Under the pieces are notes generated by a model. The model saw only the letters and a program-made list of their open reading frames with translations, was not told the DNA's origin and did not search any database. Below are positions 10,954 through 23,351 of a DNA stretch of 64,000 bases, in pieces. The stretch spans positions 292,251,782 through 292,315,781 of the forward strand of contig OX465600.1 in NCBI GenBank assembly GCA_950022295.1, in the 5' to 3' direction. Source of the DNA: Bromus sterilis (Eukaryota > Streptophyta > Magnoliopsida > Poales > Poaceae). The position numbers and the translations under genes were made by a program. Position 1 is the first letter of the stretch. The number at the start of each line of letters is the position of its first letter.

Positions 10954-12018
10954 GGACAGCACTACGGAGCAGCGCCGCATTTGGGCCAACTCGTGCGGCG
11001 GTTTTCTTATAGTCAATCCATTAGCAAAAATGTGTTAGCTTTTGTAGTTTCAAAATTTTAAAAAGTTTTATCTCCCAAACCGTTAACCCGATTGATGATC
11101 CGTTTTCACTATTAGCTTTCTCGCGACGAGATCTTCGAAACTAGATCCCATGTCAGTATGTTTTGATAAAAAAAAAATTCATCAGTAGTTGCCACATTAC
11201 TGTTCTACTTACCTGATAATTATTCATATAGTTGCCAGATTATACCAACTTGGTTGTTAAACTTTTTTTTTCATCAGTATTTGCCACATTACTAAGTTTC
11301 TAGATTGTACTAATTTGGTTGTTAAAACTTTTTTATCACTACTTGCCACATTACGGTTCTACTTATCTGATAATTATTTTTATAGTTATTAAATTATACC
11401 AACATGGTTGTTAAAACATCATACACTAATATACATAAATGAAAAACTTGTTTTGTGCTATTTGTATATGTTTCTCTTTAGAATGACATAAAAACCATCA
11501 AATTATACTTATTTATACTCAAATGTCATAATGACTTGTTGTGCTTGAACGATGGGTTATCGGTTTAATTATGTTCGGTTGCCGTATTTTTTACACCTAA
11601 TTGACATGATGGTTTATTGTTCTTGCCAGTTTAATCAGTTTGAGTTGCCATTATTTTATCGGATTGTAACATAAGCTTATGTGCACGGGACTATTCCTCG
11701 GTAACTATATACAAACATTTGTGGCAACAATTCACAGTAAAAAATGGCAACTAGGTTGACCTAATCTGGCAACTAACGATGACGAAAAAATTTCATCGAA
11801 ACATACCAGTATGGGATCTTGTTTCGAAGCCCTCATGAAAACAAACCCAACGGTGAAAACAGAACACAAATCGGATAAATGATTTGAAAGATAAATCTTT
11901 TTTAGAATTCAGAATTTGCATTTAATGCGATGACGTCATATGTCTTTGCATGCAATTCACTCGGCAAAGCCGCCGCACCATCCATTTGCATATGCGGCGG
12001 TGCTGTGTAACTTTTCCC
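10954..12018. mobile_element. Non-autonomous Mutator (MULE) element, 1065 bp
   Basis: A perfect 9-bp target duplication (atttatcta at 10945-10953 and 12019-12027) flanks long inverted repeats. The left arm (10954 to about 11220) and the reverse complement of the right arm (about 11740-12018) share 'cgccgcat', 'ttttatct..aaa', 'cttcgaaac.agatcccat', 'agtatgttt.gat' and 'agttgccaca/gat'. Nine-base duplications with long terminal inverted repeats are the Mutator signature. No transposase frame is inside. The centre is AT-rich and repeats 'agttgccacattac' and 'tggttgttaaa'. Confidence 0.85.
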
Positions 12019-12027
12019 ATTTATCTA

Positions 12028-13060
12028 ACACCGTTATTGTTGCCAATTGTATCCCTCACACACTTATATATGGATGAACCATATATCGGAGGTCAAAGAC
12101 TCAAAAGTTGTGTACGAGTTTTCTATGTCTTCTAAATGATCTCACAAACATAAAGATACAGAGACTAAACGGTGCTTTTTTCTTGAAACCATTTTTATTT
12201 TAAACCAGAAGATACTAAACAAGCTACTCACAATAAGTATTTACTGTAGCATTTTAGAGGAAAAAAGCGTTTTACTCTCGCACAATGGCGATTGGAAACC
12301 CTAGGTGTCGCCTAGACAATTAGCCTTTCAGCGTCGTTTTTTGGCGGCTTCACTTTGCAAACGATCTCTCGGTCTTCGGTGGTGAGGGTTTAGCCGTGAC
12401 TCACGCATACGGATAATGTAGTTTTAGATTTTAGAACCTAGTAGCTTAGATCTTGGGTGATTTAAAATCTTGTCTTCAATGGCGGCAACGTCAATGCTAA
12501 ATAAATTAGCTTACAATCCTTTCCTTACGAGACGATCGTCTTTATCGTTAGTGGTGTATTTAGAAAGTAGTCTATTCAAGCAGTGGTGGTATCCTTGTGA
12601 TGGAGTTGTGTTCTCGGGCTTCGCTATTGCTGCAACATCCGCTCCAACGATGACACGGAGCTTGGGAGGTAGTCCAGGAGGGGATGCATATAGTGGTATA
12701 CGCCGATGTCATCTGGGAAGATGGATCTTGTGATGGTTTCATGGTTTGTGGTTGGCAGCTATGGTTTTCTTTTCTGACATATTTGTCATGCAAGGTGTGC
12801 TAGATCTGGAGTTCAATTGCGTGTTCGGGGTGCTGCCCCGGACATATTCTTTCAACAACACTGGTTTCGCCTTTGGTAAGCTATTTTAAAGGTCTGCAAG
12901 TTTGCAAATCAGCGATGAAGCCACATGCATGGAGCTCGGATGAAGAGTTGATTCATTGCAGTTTCCTTTGGTGGCTACTGCGGTGGTCTTGAAGTTAGGT
13001 GACGGATATTGGAGTCATGATCTGGGGTTTCATCTATTGAATATATTAGCAATTTAGCAT
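12028..13060. other. Unassigned sequence, no supported gene
   Basis: An 87-codon frame at 12470-12733 starts in plausible context but has no recognisable domain. The surrounding sequence (12420-13030) reads like an old transposon or untranslated gene remnant. Confidence 0.3.
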
Positions 13061-14361
13061 ATGATTTAATCTATGAAATAGATAAATAATCAATGACAAT
13101 TATGAGACAGACCAAACTATCCATGTGATCTACTAAAACAATAGACAATGAGATCACATCTACAACAATCACTAGTAATAGAGCATGCAACATGATCTCA
13201 AACAGAGAGAAACCGATTACGTATGGTGCACCGGGAATGGAGCCGTTAGCGTTGGCACCCTTGTCGCCCATATCGCTGACAAAGAAGTTGTCGACGTCGG
13301 GGAATAAGTCGTCGTTGGGGAAGTCGTAGCTGCCAGAAGTCGCACGAGTGCGCTCCCCAAAAACCTGATCGACCCTCCCCCGTACAGGATCACGAGAGGC
13401 GGGGTTCCGTAGGCCTACTGTCCCTCCTAGCGGTGCACGCCGAAAGAAGGGATGGAGAAGACTTGGACGACGACGCAATGATCTGGAACGGGGTAGAACC
13501 ATGTGGTGGCTTGTTTAGGGTAGGGTTTGCGAGGTTCATATATATAGATGCAGCAGGACGAGCCAACGTGAGAATAAAGCGCACGGAAACGGTGCAACCA
13601 TTAAGCGCAATTAACACATCTGTTAATTATAATTAATGTCTCATTAATTTTTCTCGAACTGTAAAAATATAAGTGTATGCATAGCTTTGTTCTCGGTTCG
13701 GCTCATTCCTAAAATCCGGCGCGCGCGTCCTGATGTGACGTGACGTGATGAGGCATGGAGAGCAAGGAAGAGGAGCACGCGTATAACACATTTTTTTCCA
13801 AGCTCTTACTAGTGCTGGTAGAGCTCACCTTATAAGCAAGTGTGCAACTCCCCGGGATGGCACTAAACTTCTCACCATTTTCCATGCATGAATGGACCAA
13901 GAGAATTTTAAATTTTACAATGTGCTTTGGACCAAAGGCCCATTCGATAAATAAGTGTAAAATAGGATATTGATTGCAGTTTTCTTTCTAAATTGACAGT
14001 CTAGCGAAGAAAAACAGCATGGATAAGTGTGGGGCTCTTTGTCAAAATATGCACTAACTTAAATTGAAATGTTATTGTACGAGGCATTTGTGTTTTATAG
14101 ATTTCTGAAATGCAGATGCATACTTGATAAAATAGTGGAATAGACAATTTGACTAATCAAGAGGAAATATATGGCTGCAGAATCATAAAGTTTATGAGAA
14201 AGCGGTGATGCCAACAGTGGTGGCTGCTTTTCTCACGAACAGAAGGTCTGTCAGGTTGAGCATCACCTCAACACCCATTGAGCACCACCAGTCGATCTAG
14301 AACCGTGCACAATGAGATGGTTTTTATTGTGTGGCAATTAGCGTATTATCTCTGCTATTAT
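13061..14361. other. Unassigned sequence with a minus-strand open frame
   Basis: On the minus strand a 143-codon frame (13502-13071) is GC-rich at its start (13300-13500) and becomes hydrophobic and AT-rich at its end. A TATA-like 'tatatatag' near 13541 lies upstream of it. This could be an LTR or gene promoter fragment. I cannot name it, and the hydrophobic tail may be chance. 13640-14360 shows nothing recognisable. Confidence 0.25.
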
Positions 14362-14370
14362 GATAGTTGG

Positions 14371-14942
14371 GTCAATCACTAATTAGCGGACACCTTCTCG
14401 TGCGCTTTCGCAGAGATCATTTTTGGCACCTTTTCGCATTTTTACTGTGTCTCGCGTGAACAACAACTATGACTGCGTCGGACTCTCCTGTGGCTGCGTG
14501 CGGACCTATGGCTTGGACTATGGCTGAAAAAACTATGGTTGTGACTGAAAAAATTGTGGTTGTGGCTGAAAAAACTGTGGCTTTGGCCTAAAAACTGGAC
14601 TGTGACAGGAGCTTTGGCTGAAAAAACTGTTGTTGTGGCTGAAAAAACTGTGGCTTTGCCTGAAAAACTGGGCTGTGGCAGGAGCTGTGGCTGAAAAAAC
14701 TGTGTCTGTGGCTGAAAAAACTATGGCTTGGCGAAGGCTGTAGCTGAAAAAATGGGTTGTGGCGGGCTGTGGCTGAAAAACTGGACTGTGGAAGACTGTG
14801 GTTGCGCGAAAAACTGTGGTTGAATCTGGCCTGCGATGTGACTGCGCATTGTTTGTCCAAAACATGCCACATGGCAATTTCGGAGCACGCAAAAAGTGAC
14901 CTCCGCAGATTGCGGGAGGGTACCCGCTAATTAGTTGCTCCC
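14371..14942. mobile_element. Small Mutator-type MITE with internal minisatellite
   Basis: The left end 'actaattagcgg' (from 14378) and the reverse complement of the right end, also 'actaattagcgg' (ending 14935), extend into degenerate inverted repeats ('cgcagagatcattttt' against 'tgcggaggtcacttttt'). Flanks gatagttgg (14362-14370) and gagagttgg (14943-14951) match at 8 of 9 bases, a probable Mutator target duplication. No transposase inside. Confidence 0.65.
14520..14832 (+). repeat. Minisatellite of 'tgtggctgaaaaaac' units
   Basis: About a dozen irregular copies of (t/g)gtggctgaaaaaactg occur, arranged in higher-order groups with 'gactgtgacaggagctttgg'-like spacers. On the minus strand the array is open in two frames and would give Phe/Gln/Ser-rich peptides, but this is a product of the repeat and not a gene. 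Confidence 0.8.
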
Positions 14943-15404
14943 GAGAGTTGGTGCTCGCGCGTTTGGTGAAGCCTCTTTCAGTTTTTCTCCACCACGTATG
15001 TCCTCATTCCATCTGTTTTTCCCCCTGTCAATTTGGTTTTCTGATGGAATTTTTCTAATCAAATCGTCGCCTACTATAAAATTGCCGAATCATATTTACA
15101 CGATCGCCTCCCCCACATCGTACTCTAAATCAATTCGAATCTGAAGCAAATCTTACTAAAACCACAATTAAATTGAAAAAATCATACCTTCATATCAAAT
15201 CAAATCTTATAAAAATCTCGACTAAATCAAAAGTTTCATTACCAAGAAGCTGTCAGGAATGTGCAAGATTAACTGCAGAACCTTGATGCATATAAAATTC
15301 ACAAGAATATAACGGGTGTAAGATATATGCCGGACATGATTAGTTTTGATCTACTAGAATAAATATACCCTATTGCAATGGGCTAGCAATTAGCTAGTAA
15401 TGAA
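14943..15404. other. Non-coding, nothing recognised
   Basis: AT-rich sequence between two MITEs with no open frame of note. Confidence 0.4.
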
Positions 15405-15406
15405 TA

Positions 15407-15487
15407 CTCCCTCTCTCTCACAATAAAAGGCCATTTTGCAAGCTAACATAACTTGCAAAACGGGCTTATACTATGGGATTGAGGGAG
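15407..15487. mobile_element. Stowaway MITE, 81 bp
   Basis: TA duplications (15405-15406 and 15488-15489) flank ends reading CTCCCTC...GAGGGAG. The interior is a near-perfect hairpin (gccattttgcaag against cttgcaaaacggg). A standard Tc1/mariner-derived Stowaway. Confidence 0.9.
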
Positions 15488-15639
15488 TAATTCATAAGTC
15501 GGTATAACTTATTCCAAAGATACTACTACATTATACTTATTATTGTGATAATAAACATGACAAAAGAATATAGTGTTACCAGTTCTAGAAAATCAAACAT
15601 GAATAATCATGCAAAAAAACTATAGGAAGGGGATATCTT

Positions 15640-16690
15640 AATTGTGTGCATGTATTTGAATCATGGAAACCAAGCTTAAACCCACAAAGGATGACATCTT
15701 TGAGAACAAATGAAAAAACAGAAGCAAAAAAGACATGTCAGTGCACATAACTTTTGAACAGACCTGGTGCGAGCAAAAAATATTCATGCATGGATATACT
15801 TTAAGATCATATATTTGATAAATACAAATAGTTTAAATATGCACAAGATGGCAAAAATGTGTTGCAGTCAATAGCTTGGGCAAACGGAATGTGCACCTCT
15901 TCCTCAATCATGGTGTCAAATATGGAACACATATTCGTACGCAATGTACTCAGATATCACTCGAACGTTACAAGTCATGTACAGGAGAGGCGGACGTCTC
16001 AAATCTGCCTTCTGTTCCCGAAGAATAAGCCAGCATATAATGTTGCTTTGGTTAAGTTAATTATCCTATGATGCATGATATGCTCTACAACTTAAGATGT
16101 GGATCTGCCTCGTACAATTGGAGAGGCTAATCCAAGAGCGCCCAACTACTCTCCTAGGTCCTGAAGAGCAAGCTCTGGTATGTGCGGGTCCATGGCACAA
16201 GGTTTGTAAGCTACTGTTGTAGCCGAAGTTGCCGAATCCTCAATATCTTAGCTTTGCCGACGAGTTGAGCTTCAATTATTTACTATACAAAGGATGGACA
16301 CTTTTCCGATTCCTCTCATTTCTACTTGAGCACATCACATCAGGATAGTTTGGTATAGTAAGGGGATCCATTAATTCCTAGCTAGGCAAGTGAACTCACA
16401 GTAGAGGAATGAGATTGTAGAGCAAGAAACAACTATGACAGAAGATGCTCTCTCTCAAAGATATATAATGGGAAAGATGTGGTGGTGGGTGTGAGATGAT
16501 AAGAACTCATGAATAAAACATATGAGAAATCTGTTTACAATGTTTATTTCACATCTTGGCCGTACTATTGATATTGTGTGATCCTACCCACTGCATTTAT
16601 AACATCAAGGCTCTAAAACCCAACACGTTATTTGTATACCTCCGACAAGAATGCTCAAAGTCGAGATTCCCACATACAACTATAGAGACA
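15640..16690 (+). repeat. Dispersed segment, copy A
   Basis: Shares ordered blocks with copies B and C: 'catgtatttgaatc..ggaaacc', 'aacccacaaaggatga', 'cggaatgtgcacctcttc', 'gaagagca(a/g)gctctg', 'cctctcatttctacttgag' and 'caaggctctaaaa(c/a)c'. It diverges more from B and C than they do from each other, so it is probably the oldest duplicate. No coding frame is conserved among the copies. Confidence 0.7.
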
Positions 16691-16719
16691 ATATTTCTAT
16701 GAAATTTCTTCTGGAGAAA

Positions 16720-17214
16720 GAAGATGTTAGCACTCTCTTATTGCTTGGAAGTTTTTTTGTCAACCCAAAAATCTTGAAGGATTAGGAATCATTGACACTG
16801 CCTCCATAAACAAAGACCCTGCTTCTCAAAAATGTCCACAAATTCTTCAACAAAGAAAATATTTCATTGGTCAATTTGCTCTGGGCCACACATTATAGCC
16901 ATGACCCCCCTTCAAATAAAAAGGAAGGCTCATTCTGGTGGAAGGCTCACATTGCCCACATTCCTCTCTTCAAATCCATTTTCCATTGCAAGAGTAGAAG
17001 GGAAGATACAATTCTGCTATGGACTTACAAATGCACAAATGAGTACAGCTTCAGGAAATTCCCTGAACTTTTTTTATTTGCCAAAAATGAGAAAACAACA
17101 TTGCATATTCTCTCTCTGTCAGATGACTCAATTGAGCATTTCCACACCCGTCTCTCCACTCAAGCTTGGAATCAATTTCAACTCCTGACTGATTACCTCT
17201 TCCTCATCAAGTGA
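16720..17214 (+). pseudogene. LINE fragment, C-terminal reverse-transcriptase region
   Basis: Translation in shifting frames gives a LINE-like 'PKNLEGLGIIDT' followed by HKFFNKEN-type text and, in the open frame 16867-17214, 'VNLLWATHYSHDPPSNKK', 'GSFWWKAHIAHIPLFKSI' and 'EDTILLWT'. This pattern is typical of the segment after the RT domain in plant non-LTR elements. At least one frameshift lies near 16850 and both ends are missing. Inactive relic. Confidence 0.7.
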
Positions 17215-17870
17215 AATCAAATTGTACAGAAATGTAACGCCTTTCTCATGTCATACATTAACTCAATCAAATCTTATCAAAAACTCAGCTAAATCAAAAT
17301 TTCATTACCAGGAATCAATCTTTAATGTGCAAGATTAACCACAAATATAAATATAAATATAAAAAATACAAGATTCTTATAAAAAAATATAATTATAAGA
17401 ATATTATTTTATTTATCTTAAAACATATAAAAAATATTCATGGTATTCTTATAAATTTGTAACAATAAAATTATGCTAACTTTAATTTTATTTTATCATT
17501 AATTGTAAGAATCATATGTTATTAAAAACTTATTTATTTAATTGGTTAAATATGTTTATTTTATAACATATATTAGTTTTGAGGTGTTTTTGTATTTTTG
17601 TAAAAATATGAAATTCAAACTTTAATTTTATTTTTGATTATTAAGTAATTATAATAATCATGTATTATTTGAAAACATATTTGTTTATCTATTTATTTAT
17701 TGTATTTTCATTAATATATTTATTTCAAATAAATAAAATTTTATGGTATTTTTGGAAAATGATGTATTATTTGAAAACAAATTTCTTTGATAGCCCGTTG
17801 TGTTCTGTAAAATAGAAAAATCGGCTGAGGCCCAAGAAAGGATATATAATTTATGAATCCGAGTATGACA
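17215..17870. other. Very AT-rich stretch
   Basis: 17340-17800 is strongly A/T-rich with imperfect direct repeats, for example 'atgtattatttgaaaaca' near 17663 and 17762. No gene. Confidence 0.6.
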
Positions 17871-17879
17871 CGAACACGT

Positions 17880-17950
17880 TGTAGTCCTACTGGTTGGTTT
17901 CGTACTTATTGATCTGTAGGTCACAAGTTCGATTTTCCTACGTAACCCTA
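17880..17950 (+). mobile_element. tRNA-like SINE remnant (weak)
   Basis: 'tagtcctactgg' (17882-17893) resembles a Pol III A box and 'agttcgattttcc' (17925-17938) resembles a B box with a two-base insertion, at tRNA-like spacing. Ends were not found. Confidence 0.3.
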
Positions 17951-18189
17951 TCTGTATTATTTCTTAGTATGACAAGCGGGATGAGGCGCTGTTAAATAAA
18001 AAAGGTATAATTATTTGTATTGTTTACTGATAGATAGGACCATCCGATGCCACATAGTCAATGAATACGTGCAAGCACTATAGATGTGATTTGATGATTG
18101 CAATTCGATATTTTTTACAGTTCTTGTATCAAACTGAACATCCGATCTACCTGAAATGTTGGTCATAAAGGTTGAATCTTAAATACTCA

Positions 18190-21100
18190 TGAAAAGTAAC
18201 TAAAGGAGCAGGATATTTTGATTGCATGCATGTATTTGAATCTTTGAAACCGATGTTTAACCCACAAAGGATGATATATTTGAGATCAATTGAAAAAGAA
18301 AAAAGAAAATGGCATGCGAATGCACAGACCTTTTGAACAGACCCGATGTGAGCAGAAAATGTCAGTGGATCTAATCAATAACCATAAATTTGATGGAAAA
18401 GAAGAATTTGAATAGACGGATGAGGAATAAATGTGTTGCAGTCAATAGGTTCGTTTCTACTGGAGTGCTATTAGGTTTTTATCCCATGGCCTGTTTTCAG
18501 ATATCGGGCGTTGGTGGTGGATTTCCAGATAGTGCCAAGACTTGTTCTCCTTCTTTCCCGTCTGCTGCTATCTGTTGTTGCTGATGTATTTTTGCTTTGC
18601 TATGAAATTGAAAGGGGGCTAGCCCGATTCGAAAAAATGATAGCTTAGGCAAGCGGAATGTGCACCTCTTCATCTATCATTGTGTTAAATATGGAACATA
18701 TATTCATACACAATGAAACTTGTATTACTCGGAAGGTTACATGTTATGTACAAAATGAGCGCTTGTCTCAGATCTTCCTTAAGCTACGGAAGAATGAGCT
18801 ATACACTGTTCTGTTCTGCCCAGCCAGTTAAGATATGAAAGAGACTCGTCCAGTTGATGAATGCCAGCCGTAGTGTCGACCTACTGACCTATGTCCTGAA
18901 GAGCAGGCTCTGTTTTGTGCAGCTCCGCCGCTCAAGCCTGGTGAGCTGCTGTCGTGGCCAAATTCGCAGCCGTCGTCGCAGCTGGTACCAGCACATGGCT
19001 CCTCATGGTCTTAGGAATGACCACGAATCGATGTTCAACTGTTTACAATGTAACTAATAGATGTATTCCAGATGCCTCTCATTTCTACTTGAGCGATGAG
19101 CACAACACATGAGGATTAGTTGGTATAGTAAGGGTGATCGACTCATTCCTACCTAGACAAGTGACCTCCCAGTAGAGGGATGAGATTGTGGAGGAAGAGA
19201 AAACTATGACATATGATGCTCTCTCAAAGATATATAATGCGAAACATGTAGTGGTGGATGTGAGATGAAAAAAACTCATGAATACAACATATGAGAAATA
19301 AGTTTACAATGCTTAGTTCACACCTTGGTTGGACTATTTATATTGTGTGATCATACCCACTGCATGTGCAAATCAAGGCTCTAAAAACCAACATATTAAC
19401 CGTATAGATTGTAAAATAATGCAAGAAGTCGAGGTTCCCATTTATTTCGAGTGATCATCTCTGATACATTTCCCTTGTTGTACATTTATTTTCTAAAGGC
19501 TTCTATATATAATGAGCTCTCAACTCCCAACCATGAGCTCTCACACTGTCCGAGTTTTTCATATTCTGCCTCTCTTTCGCACCTTGGTTCCCATCCGAAA
19601 ATCTCTACTACTTACGGGGCTACCCCTATGACCGCTAACTCCCCTCCCAACTGAGAAAAAACTACTAAATTTGGATTCTCCTGGAGTTACAAATTAGCAT
19701 CTCGTGTAGTCATATATTTTCTTCTCGTGCAACCACATATTTGATTCTCGTGGAGTCATTGTTTTATTAGTTTTTCTTCTTTTCTGCATCTTGTGGAGTC
19801 TAAATTTTGTTCTGATGTAGTCATCGTTTTTATTTTTTCCCTTTCCCTTTTCACAGACGTATAAATTTTCTTCTCGTGCAGCCATAGATTTAATTCGTGC
19901 GAAGACACAATTTTATTTCGTGAAAGCATCAATTTTCTTGAAAAAACCAAGAAAAAATCGTAAAACATAAAAAACCCAAAAAATGCACGTGAAAAACATA
20001 AAAAGGAAATTCATAGGTGTGCATTTTTTAATTTTTGTTCTTCGTGATGTTTCTCTAATGATTTTGTACGTTTTTCTTTTCGGTTCTTCATTTTTATGTT
20101 CATTTTTTGTTTTATATTTACTTTTCATGTTCACTTAGTTTTCAATCCTATTGGCTTTTTAAAACTCTACAACTTTTTGTGAGACTAATAGGCCGGTCCA
20201 GTGGACTCACCCTCATTCTGAGAATCAGCCTCTGTCTCATCTACTGTGAGACGGTACATTCTCTCTCCTATTAAAAAAGGGGTTTAGCCTGTAGAGCGCC
20301 GATTCAGTAGTGGTCATTTACCATTTTGGTCATCTTTTGTAAGATGATTTGTGTTTTTCCTTCTTGTTTCATTTATTTATATTTATATTATGAAATTTAT
20401 CAAATAAAGAGATGTATATAAAAATATCCTTTGTTTCAAAATGTTCATCGTGCATTGAAAAAAGGTTTGGTGAGTGTTAAAATTTTGTTCTTGCAGTATT
20501 TTTATAGTTTTAAAAATATTTGAGATATTTTAAGTAGTTAATTATATTTTCTTAAATTGGTCATGTAATGTTTAAAAACTATTGTATAAAATTGTTTATG
20601 ACATTAAAATAATCAGCACTGAACAAATGTTTGGACGCTCTTAAAAATGTTCATCATACTTTTGAAAAAGTTCAGTGTTTGCTTAACAAATGTTTGCCTT
20701 GTATTTTAAAAATGTTTGTGTCATTGAAAAAAGGTTGCTGAACTTGTTTTTGCACATTTGAGAAGAATGTTGAGATTGTTTTGAAAATTAGTAAAACATA
20801 TATTTTAAATTTTTCATTGTGTATTAAGAAAATGGTCAATGTCCATGTTTCAAAGGTTCAATATGTATTTGCGAAAATGTTCAAAATATATTGAAAAGTG
20901 TTTACTGTGTATCTAAAATGTTCAGCCTACATAACAAAAATGCTCAATGTGTATTTACGAAAGATCCATAAAGTATTTGCAATATATAAAAAAAATAACC
21001 ACTTGAAAATCGATGAAAACATACGTAGAAAACACACAGAAAACAAAAAATAAGAATACAAAAACAATTGATACAGAAAACACTAGAAACAAGAAAATGT

Positions 21101-21540
21101 GGGTAAGATTCTAAAACCGGTAAGTATGTAGGGCCTTCACAAACTTGTTCTATTGGGCTGGCTCAGTAAAGCGAGGCGACAACCAAGAACCAGCGTCAAG
21201 ATGACTACATCTTCATGTAATTGAGATATATCCTTTGCGCCCAACTATCTATTGTCAACTACATACATGGAGCAAATGTGCTCGAACGGAGGTCTGTAAA
21301 AAGCCTTCTGCTAAAAAACCTACTCTGTGTACTAGCTTTCATTTGAAAAAGTTGTCTCAATCTTTGTACTACAAATCCAAAAGCATTTTATCCATGTTTT
21401 TTTTACAATACACCAATGGCGTATCATATTTTTATAGAAGGCGACAAAACGATTTGTAAGAAGATCCTCGGCCATTGCAACACAAGGCCACTAAAAAGAT
21501 TCAGAGCTAAAAATACAAATGTCTAACTACTCATGTTCTG
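18190..21540 (+). repeat. Segmental duplicate, copy B
   Basis: Copy B is continuous. In order it holds the blocks shared with copy A (18220-19420), a T-rich run of 'ttctcgtg(c/g)a' phrases (19680-19930), a block ending 'ctactgtgagacggtacat' (about 20260), a field of 'aaaatgttca' repeats (20430-20990) and a tail 'ggcgacaaaacgatttgtaag' (about 21440). The same order is found in copy C. The 64-aa frame at 18390-18584 and others are not conserved in copy C and are not supported. Confidence 0.8.
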
Positions 21541-23351
21541 AGTGCCGAGCTAGTTACTTATGTTCTAAACAGCAGGGTCTGTTTTGTGCAGCTCCGCGGC
21601 ACTAGTCTTGTGAGTTGCTGTCTAGCCAAATTCGCAACCGTGACCACAGATGGTTTTTTTGGAAAAGGAGGATAACCCCCGGGCTCTGCATCAGAATGAT
21701 GCATACGGCCTGGCCACAGTTGGTAGCAACAACGTTGTGCTGCCACAATTGGTACCAGCACACAAATCCTCATTGTCTTAGGAATGCCCATGAATTGATG
21801 TTCAATTGTTTACAATGTAATGAATGGATACATTCTAGATGCCTCTCATTTCTACTTGAGCGATGAGCACATCACATCAGGATTAGTTGGTATACTAAGC
21901 ACTACGGGAGAGTAGGCTGACGCCTACGGCCGACGCCTACGGCCGACACCTACGCCGACGGCCAAAGGTCGGGGCCGTCGGCGTAGACGGCTGGCTCGTC
22001 AGCCCTGGTGGTGGGCCGACGGCCAAAAGTCAGGATTAGTTGGTATACTAAGAGGGTGATCGACTCATTCCTACCTAGACAAGTGGCCTCCCAGTAGAGC
22101 GATGAGATTGTAGGGGAAAGAAAACTATGACATATGATGCTCTGACAAAGATATATAATGTGAAACATGTAGTGGGTGTGAGATGACAAAAACTCATGAA
22201 TACAAGATATGAGAAATCTGTTTACAATGCTTACTTCACACCTTGGTTGGGCTATTTATATCGTGTGATCCTACCTACTGCGCGCATATGCAAATCAAGG
22301 CTCTAAAAACCAACATATTATCTGTATAGATTGGAAAAATAATGCAAAAAGTCGAGGTTGCCATTTATTTCGAGTGATCGCCTCTGATGCATTTCCCTTC
22401 TCCTACATTTATTTTCTAAAGGTCTCTATGTATAATGAGCTCTCAACTACCAACCATTACCCAATAATGTGCTCTCACGCTCTCCCATGTTTTTCATACC
22501 CAACCTCTCTTTCTCACCTTGGTTCCAATTTGAAAATCCCCCCTCCCCCCACCTTAGAGAAAACTACTAAATCAGGATTCTCGTAGTCACAAATTTGCAA
22601 GTCGTGTAGTCACATGTTTGCTTCTTGTGCAACCACTGATTTGATTCTCGTGGAGTCACTGTTTTATTTGTTTCTATTTATTTATTTATTTCTTGTGGAG
22701 CCAAAATTTTGTTTCTCATGCAGTCACATTTTTTTTCCTTTTCCCTTTTTACAGAAGTATAAATTTGCTTCTCGTGCAACCATAGATTTAATTCGTGTGA
22801 AGGCATAATTTTATTTCGTGAAAGCATCAATTTAAAAAAAACTAGAAGAACTCGTAAAACGTACCCCCCTCCCCCCAAAAAAACATGTGAAAATGTAAAG
22901 AAGAAATCCATGTGTGTGCCTAGAACACGACACTTGACGACGATTGGAAGCATTAAAAGTGACCGTCTTTGATATCCTCGAATGGATAGCCGTCAAATAA
23001 TTGTTTCAATCTTTTTTTTTATTTTTCTTCTTTGTAGTGTTTCTCTAACGATTTTGTATGTTTTTATTTTCGTTCTTCTTATTTATGTTAATTTTTGTTT
23101 TGTATTTAATTTTTAAATTCACTAACTTTTCAATCCGCTCGGTTTTCTTAAAAATCTATAATTTTTGAAATTTCATGAACAACTTTTTGTGAGACTAAAG
23201 GTCGGTCCAGTGGAACAACGCACCTACCCGCTCGCTAAGAGCGCGGTATAGACTCACCCTCACTTTGAGGATCTGCATTTTGTCTCATCTACTGTGAGAC
23301 GGTACATTTTCTCTCCTACTAATTATAAATAAGGTGTTTAGCATACAAAAC
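21541..23351 (+). repeat. Segmental duplicate, copy C, left part
   Basis: Follows copy B in direct tandem: the block beginning 'gttctaaacagcagggtctgttttgtgcagctccgc' matches copy B at about 18895. Copy C is interrupted at 23351 by a long solo LTR and resumes at 29709. It also carries a 130-bp insertion (21900-22029) absent from B. Confidence 0.8.
21900..22029. mobile_element. CACTA-like fragment between 23-bp direct repeats
   Basis: The insert starts CACTACGGGAGAG and is made of 'gcctacggccgacg' and 'gccgacggccaaa' phrases, typical of Triticeae CACTA ends and subterminal repeats. It is flanked by identical 23-bp direct repeats at 21877-21899 and 22030-22052. Copy B has only one such site and no insert. 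A normal CACTA insertion duplicates 3 bp, so this is not a simple transposition product. Confidence 0.65.

Noticed and set aside
14533..14892. Phe/Gln/Ser-rich minus-strand frames
   Set aside because: Produced by the minisatellite unit; two frames are equally open.
18840..19060. A possible small gene with 'RRSSLVSCCRGQIRSRRRSW'
   Set aside because: The frame is not kept in the matching part of copy C (about 21540-21790), so it is not conserved coding sequence.
19680..19930. Regular 'ttctcgtg(c/g)a' phrases that look like a CRISPR-type array
   Set aside because: Phrases and spacers are irregular, the setting is a plant nuclear repeat and no cas genes are present; it is a degenerate plant repeat.
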